Shown: in pieces, positions 55,796 to 64,000 of the stretch
Layout of the letters: the number at the start of each line of letters is the position of its first letter
Numbering within the stretch: the stretch's first letter is position 1
Assembly: GCF_052857255.1 (NCBI RefSeq)
Contig: NC_135497.1
Span: forward strand, 547,875,531 to 547,939,530
DNA from: Amblyomma americanum
Lineage: Eukaryota > Arthropoda > Arachnida > Ixodida > Ixodidae
Length of the DNA stretch: 64,000 nt
Direction of reading: 5' to 3'
Notes under the pieces: model-generated
What the model was told of the DNA's origin: nothing
Databases searched by the model: none
The model's input: the letters and a program-made list of their open reading frames with translations, nothing else
Translations under genes and position numbers: made by a program

Positions 55796-55976
55796 TGCTA
55801 CGGTTGTGCTTGTGCTTGGAACGCTCGTGCTTGGTGCGCTCGCGCTTGGAACGCGAAGAGGACGAAGTGCGTTTCTGCTGCTGGGCTTCGCGTGCCCGGT
55901 TGTTCGGCTGCGTGGCTGTAAGCTGTTTCCCTGTAAATATACTTTTCCCTTTTGGTGTGCACATCTTTACGTTACA
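55796..55976 (+). repeat. 3' LTR of gypsy element 2
   Basis: It is 181 bases, nearly identical to the 5' LTR, and is preceded by GCCGCCGGGAGT, a weak purine tract. Confidence 0.93.
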
Positions 55977-56083
55977 ATATACATGGCCCAGGCACACATA
56001 CTAGTATGTTTTGAAGAGAAAAGCTTCACTAGGCTCGTCAACACCGGGCTTTGCGTGAGCCACACTACAGATTTGTCACAGCT

Positions 56084-56114
56084 GCGCATGCGCGAAACTG
56101 AGTGACGTCACGTG
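56084..56114 (+). promoter_or_regulatory. NRF1-like and CRE/E-box-like sites upstream of a short frame
   Basis: GCGCATGCGC (56084-56093) is the NRF1 palindrome, TGACGTCA (56103-56110) a full CRE, and CACGTG (56109-56114) an E box overlapping it. The 100 bases around are CpG-rich, in contrast to the AT-rich intron. The arrangement suggests a transcription start, of a host gene or of a mobile element. Confidence 0.45.
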
Positions 56115-56186
56115 GAGCGCAGGTGGTCGCTGCTGCCGCAGCCGTCGTCGCCAGTGTGCGCTGCCTCCGTCGTCTGACCTTTCGCC

Positions 56187-56510
56187 ATGGAAGGAGGAGA
56201 AGAAGACCCAGAAGTGGTAGCTTGGGAGTTGACTCAAAAGCAGCGAAGATATGAAAAGTGCAAGGCTAGACAAGCGGCTGAAACGCCAGAATCACGAGAG
56301 GCACGCCTTGCTAAACGGCGGCAAAAGGATCAAAAACCAAACAAAAAAAGTGAGCCGACGGTGTTCATAGAGTTCATTGGCATTGACAACTTTGCAAACT
56401 CCGTTCATTTTCACGAAATGAAAGGCGCAAAACTGGCTCCAAGGGTCAGTGGAGACCTGTCTCGCTTTTCGCTTTGTATATCCTGGATTAGCTGGGCTAA
56501 TCCATATTAA
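56187..56510 (+). CDS. Unknown charged protein, possible first exon
   Basis: I do not recognise a named gene. The ATG is in a good context (GCCATGG) and follows a GC-rich leader. The first 55 residues are highly charged: M-E-G-G-E-E-D-P-E, then Q-K-Q-R-R-Y-E-K-C-K-A-R and A-A-E-T-P-E-S-R-E-A-R-L-A-K-R-R, a basic repeat-like helix of a kind I have seen in arthropod mobile-element and DNA-binding proteins. A donor-like AAGG|GTCAGT at 56444 would end an 86-codon exon in phase 0; otherwise the frame stops at 56510. It could be a small gene nested in the WDR6 intron, or the start of another transposon. No partner exon with matching phase was found. Confidence 0.4.
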   Translation: MEGGEEDPEVVAWELTQKQRRYEKCKARQAAETPESREARLAKRRQKDQKPNKKSEPTVFIEFIGIDNFANSVHFHEMKGAKLAPRVSGDLSRFSLCISWISWANPY

Positions 56511-57526
56511 TCTTTTTTCTCGTGCAAAGAGACTGTTGCTAGAGAACTTTATCTAATTGAGTGAGATGAAATACCAAGCGCATTGGCTACAGCACCACAG
56601 CATTTAAGCGCTAGCACACTGCTGTTCATAATCTATTGACCTAGTGCAGAAAGTGTCCTTTTTAATCATTAAAATGTGCATGAAAGGAAGCCCATCAGTG
56701 GCCACTGCGCATTATTTTTGGAGGCAGTTTAGTCGAAAGCAATTATTCTTTTATGTGGGCAAAAGTTGTGCGACGGATTAAGCAAGTTGTTACTTTCTCT
56801 TGCGTTGATGAGAGCTTCAATCGGCATAGCTGAGGTAATAGACTCTGCGCCTGTCATTTATATTGCTTCTGTCGCGATTCTGTTTTGCACTTCTTATGTT
56901 AGTGCACTGAATTTTCGCTATATGCCCTTACTGCACATTTCTCGCTAGTGTCAGCGGGGGTGTTATAGGGTGGCCAGTTGTGTTCCTTGTCTATCTGTCG
57001 GCTATTTCCTCCTTGCACAAATTTCTCAGTAATTTCAACTCTCGGAGCTTACAAAATGGAGCCAAGGTGCGCGGCTCCACAAAATCTCGAGTACAGCAGG
57101 AGCTGATGTACATGAAATGTAATGTGAGAGGGGCTGATCTCCTTCTTTTTTCTTCCACATTGAATGCCTACAGTTATTTTTTAAACATGTTAGTCCACCT
57201 CAAGGACAGTTGCTGTGAGAACAACCGCGTGGGTGGAAGGTAGTTGCTGAAGGCAAACAGCTGTGCCAACCATATAACCAGGCTGCGTCTGTACCACCGT
57301 CAACTTCAATGAAAAGAAGTTTATGGCTGTGGAAGCAATTAAAACGTGTTGGGGTCAGCTTGCAGTGAAGTGGAGATTTTGAAGCTCCGGTACATATGTC
57401 ACCATAGTTTGTCTACTTTAAATTGCTTATTTTCTCAGTTATTGCTCTATTCTACTTATAAATAAATAAATTATATGCCTTGGTGTGACAGAGCTCATTA
57501 TTATAACTCTCCACTTTATGCATTCC
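56511..57526. other. Long-intron spacer
   Basis: Nothing recognised. Confidence 0.5.
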
Positions 57527-57536
57527 ATTCAATATG

Positions 57537-57997
57537 CATTCTATTCAGTATGTATACAACAGCTGTATCTTACTAGTACTCACCTGCGGGGCAAAAACGC
57601 GGAGGCTAACAAAAAGGATTCAGCTCAAGTTAAGGACAACACAGCGAGCTATGGCAAGAAAAATGATAGGTGGGACGTTGAGAGACCGGAAGTGGGCAGA
57701 GTGGCTGGGGGAACAAACGTGGGGTAATGACATCCTAGTTGAAATCAAGAGAAAGAAATGGCCTTGGGCAGGGCGTTTAATGTGAAGGCAAGATAACTGC
57801 TGGTCTTTAAGGGCAACTGAGTGGATTCCAAGAGAAATTAAGCGTAGCAGGGGGCGGCAGAAGGTTAGGTGGGCAGATGAGATTAAGGAGTTTGCGAGGA
57901 TACGATTGCTGCAGCTGGCACAGGAGAGAGTTAATTGGAGAGACATGGAAGTGGCCTTTGTCCTGCAGTGGGTGTAGTCAGGCTGGTGATGATGATG
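57537..57997 (+). mobile_element. RTE-type 3' end with 10-bp target duplication
   Basis: The frame shows T-K-R-I-Q-L-K-L-R-T-T-Q and W-A-E-W, then K-R-K-K-W-P-W-A-G, matching the C-terminus of the RTE copy at 29357-29830, and ends in GGCTGGTGATGATGATG. The flanks ATTCAATATG at 57527-57536 and 57998-58007 are identical. It is 5'-truncated and frameshifted. Confidence 0.9.
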
Positions 57998-58007
57998 ATT
58001 CAATATG

Positions 58008-59763
58008 TTCCCTATTTACAATTTGCAGTACTTGCAAATTAACAAGTTTCCTCTCGATGTGCCACACGAACTTTGCTGAAGCATGCTGTGTCGATGATTT
58101 CTCTAACTTTCTCTCATGATTCTTTATTTTTTGGCACTCAGGCCCACACTTTTTGCAAAGATTTTCTGTGCTGGTAATGAAAGCAGCAAAAACAGTTCCC
58201 GGTATGGTGAAAATGGCTGCCTTACATGGAAAAGTAGCGCAAATTGTGGTGGTACATTGGATGCCACAAATATGATGCAAAATACCGTACCACATTTGTA
58301 CGTGCGTAAACTAACGGTTTGTCATAAGATGTGCGATTGACTGGGTTGACTCATGAGCCTAAAAAGTGCATCCATTTTACTTCCTTAAAAGCATAATATT
58401 TCATTCATTAGCAGGTTCGTACTCTACTACTTTTCTTTCCTGCTTATTTGTTCCTCTCCACGAGCAAAAAAAAACATTTCTGTGAGGCAGTGTGTTCAGT
58501 TCCCAACACGTGCTGGCACAGCACATTGAGAGAAGTGGACACAAACATGGCAGATGCCATAGCAGACGACACAGTTGTCTCCACCCTAGCAGAGGATGTG
58601 TGCATCAAGGCACCCTAGTGCACTGCGACAGCAGGTGTGGTCCGCATGCACTGCTGAGCTAGCCAGGTCAAGCCAAGGCAAAAAAAAAAGTGTGGCCAGC
58701 ATGTGGTGTTTTTTTTGGCCATTTCGATGGCGAGCTGCTGCACTGGGGCCAAGTTTTACTGCCGGCAAGCCCATTTGCACCAAAAAGCAAGTATATGCCG
58801 AAACAGAAAAAATGCCAGTGCCATGCTGCCGTCGGAGCGAGGAGGAGCAGATAGCCAATGAAAATGAAACGTAATTCTATGCGCAGCACAGCTGGTCGAG
58901 CGCATGAACGCAGTGGAGAGTTTGTCGTGTGACTTGTTTTCTGCATTCTCGTCTTGGAGTTAGAGGTCTCAGCATGAGTGGGAGATGGTCATTTAATGAA
59001 GAACTGATTGAAGGGTCCATTACAGTCGTGCCTCGGTTATATGGACACTTTGGTTCCCAAGCAAAATTGTCAATAAACATTATGAAACATTATGATTGAG
59101 GTCTGCTTCTGGGCGTACTGGTGGGCAGTAAAGTGAAGTTGAGAGAATCTTATGGGAGCCCTAAGCGCATTATTTATGTCGTCATTATCTTTGAAAAAAA
59201 TGTGTGGCAGTTTGAAATTCCTGGTGGTTCATGAGAGGCTTGATCTTGCCTAGTGGCATGATGATATACCGCCTACTATGGCTGTTCTCACCCCATGAAC
59301 CACTAGTACATATTTGTACTCTGTTGGCAGACAACTGCCAATGTGGCTTTGAATGCAACACAAGCTGCAGGGAAAGTTTTCTGCCCTTTCCCATTACCAT
59401 TGGCCGATGTTGTGAAATACGGCCAAGAGTGAGGCACGTCAGCTGAGCACCTTGGCACTGTAAAGCATGAAAGCTGAAAAAAAGGCCACCACTCTGGCAT
59501 CTGCATTTTCTCAATGCTTTTTGCTGATGTCCCGCCTTTAAAATACACGAAAGAAAATACTTGGTTGGAGCTGTCGAGATTTCGTTCTCATCGCTGTCCG
59601 GACAGCGAATTTGGTCCCATTGCAAGTCCCATTGCAGCATTACAACTGGAACCAGTTGTAAACTCATTTGGTTCCTATTGTTATGTTTTAAGGCGCACAC
59701 CTTACTTGCCCCATTGAGTGAAAACCCATCTGTGTGTGTGTGTTGACACTCGATATCGGAGAT
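58008..59763. other. Long-intron spacer
   Basis: No gene recognised. Overlapping 90-210-codon frames on the minus strand (58586-58946, 59185-59817) have no motifs or supporting splice sites. Confidence 0.4.
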
Positions 59764-59812
59764 ATTGGAGAGAGGCATTTGTCCTGCAGTGGGCGCAGTC
59801 AGGCTGATGATG
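59764..59812 (+). mobile_element. Very short RTE-type 3' end
   Basis: TTGGAGAGAGGCATTTGTCC, TGCAGTGGGCGCAGTCAGGC and TGATGATGAT repeat the last bases of the RTE copy at 57537-57997. About 50 bases remain. Confidence 0.72.
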
Positions 59813-60768
59813 ATCACCCATAAAAGATGGCATCCTCATGCAGCCTGGCAGGTGGCGGTTAAATTAATGTTGCTCAAAAAGAGCAACCTGGTTCGCACAA
59901 ATCCAACCAGTGGCAGCACCTGCCATCCCAGGGCAGTGGCGCACCGCTTAACCGCGGCACCAGTGCGCCAGGTGTGGTATGAGGACTCTCAGGGATCTAT
60001 GAATGTTAAGTTGTAAAAGATCAATTCTGCATGTATGGGCATTAACCCAGTAGCTATCGCATCATAGCCTTAAGGCGGAGAGCAGGCCCCAATATGGCGA
60101 TGACTGCCTTCAGATCAGAAGGGGTGCAGCAGCGTCGCAGCAGTGGCTACGTAGCGCCATGCAGAGGTAGAATTCTCAGCTGCATGGCACCAGGTTGCAT
60201 TATGTCGCAGCGCGCGGCTGTGTTCACAAAGCTAGTGGGCGGCCCTACGCCTTCTCACACCTAAGCACAGTCTTAAGTGTCTCTGCCCAGTTTTTGACTG
60301 GGACACGTTACCACAACATATGTGAGAGAGCTTTCGCGTGGCCGACATGAACGCTCTCTGCCAGTCGGCTGGCAAAGGTGAACAAAGCAATAGGCCATGT
60401 AAGCTGGGGCCTGGCTGGCCTCTTGACTAACTTTTCTGCCATGGGGGTGGGGCCAGGTATTTCGCTGGCCCACAACGTCATAAAACTGCCCCCCCCTCAC
60501 CGAGGTCCAAGTGTTTGCGAGACAGGGCAGTGCTGGGCTCGCATGAAAGATTTTTGTGTGCTTTCTGTCGCATACGTGTAAAGCCCCACTCCTGTCACCT
60601 CGCAGCTGCGCTAGTCCGAGTGCCACACCCTGCGTCGTTTGTTATATCTGAGTCTCAAGGCCATTTGAGTCTCAGATGCATATTTAATGCTGTGTCGACC
60701 TCATTCATACTAGGCCAATGTTCATTATAAATGGGCACAGCTGCATGGAGCTGCAGCATTCAGACTTT

Positions 60769-60802
60769 GCCATTCTTTCAATTGCACAATTGAAAGAATG
60801 GC
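60769..60802. repeat. Perfect 16-bp inverted repeat, 2-nt centre
   Basis: GCCATTCTTTCAATTG (60769-60784), CA, then CAATTGAAAGAATGGC (60787-60802). Part of the right arm is repeated again directly after it (GGCAATTGAAAGAA, 60800-60813). Confidence 0.92.
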
Positions 60803-60962
60803 AATTGAAAGAACGCAGTGGCCCCAGTGCTCTACCATTTGTTTAAAAAAATGAAGTGCTGTACATCATACTGGGTTAGTACAGGCTTTGTATGCACTCC
60901 TGCAGCAATTGTCCATGTCTGTGGCTGTTTCTTCCTCATGTGTTTGTGTTTTTCACACTGCA

Positions 60963-61190
60963 GTTATGTCTGAAGAAATTAACCAACTCTCTTACAAGCT
61001 CGTTTTACTGAAATATATTCCAGACAGAATTGTCGAAGACAAGCTTCAGCCAGTGCAGTTGATAATGAATGGTCTGGCTCGCAAGGATATGGAGGCGACG
61101 GAGTCTGATTCATTGCTTCCTAGTGAGGAGAGCACGAGCGTGCAAGAAATGTTGACAAAACTGGCCGACATGGATGAAAAACAAGGCAGG
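60963..61190 (+). CDS. Candidate coding exon, unknown product
   Basis: A pyrimidine-rich stretch and CACACTGCAG precede TTATGTCTGAAG at 60963, a good acceptor. The frame then encodes a 76-residue acidic, helical-looking segment (S-E-E-I-N-Q-L, K-Y-I-P-D-R-I-V-E-D-K-L, E-S-D-S-L-L-P-S-E-E-S-T) and reaches a GGCAG|GTTTTA donor-like site near 61190. No family is recognised, and WDR6 has nothing like it at this place. It could be an exon of a gene nested in the intron or a chance frame. Composition is more coding-like than in neighbouring frames. Confidence 0.33.
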
Positions 61191-61271
61191 TTTTATTGTG
61201 GAGGAAATTTAATAAAGCCTTGTAAGCTTTTGCAAAAAAAAGTGTGGAGAGGCGCACATCAGCACATTTGA

Positions 61272-63787
61272 GCCACTGGGCTCTAGCGGGTGTATGCAAA
61301 GTTTACTTTAAGCTTATAACCTTAAAGTAAACATTGTGTAGCATATTTTGCAAAGGCACCTCCTTTCTAAATCTAGAGCATAAAACAGAATTGAAGACCT
61401 TTCAGGGGTGACTCTATGCTAATCATGACAAACTCAGTGGTGTAGCACACCTTTGTATCACACTTAAACTTTTCCAGCATCCTTTGCCAACCTAAGATAT
61501 TTGGCAGCTAAAAGTTCCATGCTCCAAAATGCTTCTAAAGCAATGTTATATTGCTCAAAAGTGGAAATTTTATTGCTCGAGAAATTGCTCTAAGTTGCAT
61601 TTTACCAGTAGCATCAGTGAATTATATACATTTGCAATTATTTAACCTTGTGCATCATGTGGCCCGGGAAAAAAAAAAAATACAGGCAACAGAGACCGCA
61701 GCGGAGTAACATCAAACTCCAAAGTTTTTGTTGTTGAAGCGCTACCACATTTAAGAATACCTTTAGAAAGCGTGCTGTTGAAAATTTCTGAACTGAGAAA
61801 AAATAAAAATATTGAATGGCAAAGCCACTGTTAAAGTAAATAAGAGCCACTCCTGAACACATGCAACATGCACCTGATGTTGAGCATACCACCACTCCGT
61901 TATCTTCCTGAATTTTTAATTTGCCAAGTTGGCAGGTATGCAGATCTTCCTCGAACTTCCCAGCAGTTTTCTGTAGAAAGTGAACATGAGCTATTTGCAC
62001 TGCGGCATCAGATATCTAAATAAATGGACACTGGTGCATGTTATAGTTAAAGAGCCTTTTATTGTAGTTCTTTCCTTTTATTGTATTTGGCACCAAAATA
62101 AAAAGATTGCTACTTTTGGCTACTTTTCTAATTGCTCAAAGCCAACAGTGCGGCCCAGCAGTGTTGTGGATGATAATACAGTGAAAGGAGGCGTGCCTGT
62201 GATGGGCGTAGGTGTTTTCAGCACTACACGCATGAGTAGAGCACACTGCCTCAAGTGTTACCATTGATGCTAAGAAAACTGTGACACTAAGCTGCATCTC
62301 AGTCTTGGCCTTGTCAGGTACATCAGTCAACTGCAAATATCTGCAGAGGATTAGTGTAAAATATGCCCCTGTGATTGGAGCTAACAGAGCAGTGGTCATC
62401 AAAAGCTCATGCCTTGCAGACAGGAGCAAATTTTGGGAGACCAACTAGGTGGTAAACAGTTAGGTCAGGTGCCACTCCCTAATAGGTGCAGCACCTGACA
62501 TCCCCATCCCAAGGATACGACACTAGAACTAGGAATGTGTGCTATAGGGGCAGATAATCCTCATGCAAAAAAAAAAAAAAAATTTTGAAAGCTACAGCTT
62601 TGCGAACAGAGCAACAGCAACCAGTGGCGTGGTGGCTAAGCAGTGCATTCACTGAATCTGCCCATTTCCTCCTGTTGAAAGTTCTGCTTTAGAAAAAATT
62701 ATGCCGCCACCGTCTGGAAGATGTTGAAGTGGCGAGCGTTAGCTGTTTGGTAGCGCAGTCTGTAGTCCATGCAATGTATTACCACTTGATTAGGCTACTT
62801 TTGCATACCTCACGGCGGCGAGCGGGCACCTACCGCCTTGAGGTTGGATATTTTTGACCAATTTGGGCTGAAAAAGTTTTTCGACTCTTTGGAGGGCCAT
62901 TTTTCCTTATCTAAAGGCGGGAGGTGTCCAGTTGCCATGAGGTATGAAATTGTGAGCTGCGGAATGCTGACGTCACAGCCGCCATGTTAAGCCTACCCAT
63001 AACTAAATATTAATCTAATTAATCGTCTTCATAAAAATATTGGTGTATAACATATTCTACTCATTGAGCCCATTACGAATATGCCATTAGTTAGATCTAG
63101 ATGTCATCGGTTAATTATAAGCAATTAAATATCCATATATCTAATTCGTTTTATGATGAATTCATTAATTAGAGTTATAAGCGATTAAACATAGTTGTGT
63201 TACTATTTAATTACGACGTCACAAAATCAGTGACCTCACCAATCAATCACCAATTCGATATACTAATGACATCACCAGTCAATCACCAAGTGGGTTGCAT
63301 ATCGATTTACTATGGGGCCCGCGATCTTGAATTCCTCGGACTTAGAAAATTTCACTCCAAAAAAAGGTGGCAGCAAACCTCAAGAAATCGAGAAACGTGA
63401 TGAATAAGAGCTAACGCTCTTAAAAGCACCAACTAGTACATGCCTGTATACTTGTTCCTGTTTTTAGCTGTCTTCAGCTCTGCTGGATTGGGGTCATTTT
63501 GTGAAGGGCTCATTTTCTACCACAGCACCACCTTTTTTTTTTTATTGGTCTAGGGCTTGCACTTGCAATGTGGACTGTTCAGTTCATGGTATAAACAGTC
63601 TACACGCTTTGTCAAAAACAGTGTTACACTTGTTTGCAAACTGCTGCTCCAGACTTTGTCGTTTCCCTCTCACAAAGTGAAAGGGCTGACATAATGCAAA
63701 TTAAATGTGGAGCTGTGTGCTCTCATATTTTGTAGTGTTCTGATTTGAAGTGAAATAATGTTCATATGATCGTGTGCACCTTTGCAG
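61272..63787. other. End of the long WDR6 intron
   Basis: No gene recognised. 63000-63200 is very AT-rich with many TAATTA and ATTAAT words. It is followed by TGACCTCACCAATCAATCAC (63231) and a near copy TGACATCACCAGTCAATCAC (63267), a 36-base-spaced direct repeat. Confidence 0.5.
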
Positions 63788-63923
63788 ACTTTTTCGCTAT
63801 CAGTGGGGTGGTTCCCTCGACATCCTGTTGGCAATCCCAGCGGGCCAACACTGCCTGTTTCGAGTCTTGCGCACGCCTTTACCGCTGGCCTCGGACCTTT
63901 CACCACACCTTCGTCAGCAACAA
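63788..63923 (+). CDS. WDR6: WDR6 exon F
   Basis: The acceptor is CACCTTTGCAG|A and the donor CAACAA|GTGAGT. The first base completes the codon left by exon E (CG|A, Arg). The product continues L-F-R-Y-Q-W-G-G-S-L-D-I-L-L-A and then H-C-L-F-R-V-L. Known WDR6 proteins at this point read R-L-F-L-L-Q-D-S-G-R-I-L-Q-L-L and C-V-L-K-V, so the order and spacing fit the start of the next blade. The exon leaves in phase 0. The following WDR6 segments are expected downstream of the window. The preceding intron of about 29 kb makes the link to exon E an inference from phase and homology. Confidence 0.82.
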
Positions 63924-64000
63924 GTGAGTACCAAGGATTGCACACAAGCCACTGTCCAGTTTTCTCTTGGCACCGTACAACAAATCTTTGGCCTTGATGG

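Larger units (their letters stand above)
48752..55976 (+). mobile_element. Ty3/gypsy LTR retrotransposon 2, young, split by a nested CR1/L2-type element
   Basis: The LTRs of 181 bases (48752-48932 and 55796-55976) differ at one position that I can see (CATCTTCAC versus CATCTTTAC). ATAT flanks both sides (48748-48751 and 55977-55980). The interior has gag, protease, reverse transcriptase, then an insertion of about 2.1 kb, then RNase H and integrase. Without the insertion the element would be about 5.1 kb. Besides the insertion I see one in-frame TGA and one single-base shift in pol. A TTGGTGTGAGGTGC primer-site-like segment follows the 5' LTR and resembles that of element 1. Confidence 0.96.

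Noticed and set aside
56187..61190. Splicing of the 56187 frame to the 60963 candidate exon
   Set aside because: The first would end in phase 0 while the second needs phase 1; another exon would be required and none was found.

Overview
This is a window of a eukaryotic, almost certainly arthropod, nuclear genome, and most likely a hard tick (Ixodida). The evidence is a set of tRNA-headed SINEs that look like the tick Ruka family, Penelope-like elements, RTE and CR1/L2-type non-LTR retrotransposons, Ty3/gypsy elements, pogo/Tigger DNA transposons, long introns with GT..AG borders and no bacterial-type gene packing. The species is inferred from the repeat repertoire, not proven.

One host gene is recognised with confidence. 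It is a WDR6 homologue (WD-repeat partner of the FTSJ1-type tRNA 2'-O-methyltransferase) on the + strand. Six coding exons were found by reading: 13942-14127, 14733-14799, 17770-17832, 27510-27686, 34527-34704 and 63788-63923. Their splice phases are compatible in order (0, 1, 1, 1, 2, 0), and the spliced product follows the known order of conserved WDR6 segments. The 5' exons are either upstream of the window or not recognisable in it. The 3' exons lie beyond base 64000. The last complete intron (34705-63787) is about 29 kb.

Nearly everything else is mobile-element debris. From left to right: the 3' end of a Penelope-like element (1-475); a 613-bp tandem duplication (515-1740) overlapping the end of a broken Tigger transposon (1636-4240); gypsy LTR and pol remnants (4690-6790); two diverged copies of one DNA-transposon-like repeat (9425-11365 and 25115-26360); SINEs at 12571, 18473, 20583 and 23855 (12571, 20583 and 23855 with clear target-site duplications); two AAAGGGGCTCT-type elements (15553 and 16694); and a TIR transposon at 18021 with a nested SINE. 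An RTE element with a textbook 5' inversion and an 11-bp target duplication lies at 29214-31056, and another non-LTR 3' end at 32790-33535.

The 29-kb WDR6 intron holds a 41-bp palindromic minisatellite (35951-36410), a gypsy element with both LTRs (37211-43048), a Penelope-like remnant between inverted terminal repeats (43571-44241), GAGT-rich simple sequence, a minus-strand SINE, a hAT-like remnant, and a second, younger gypsy element (48752-55976) split by a CR1/L2-type retrotransposon with a 613-codon intact reverse-transcriptase frame. It also holds a short reading frame behind a CpG-rich NRF1/CRE-like segment (56084-56510), more RTE tails and a candidate exon near 61 kb. No rRNA, functional tRNA, CRISPR or bacterial features are seen.
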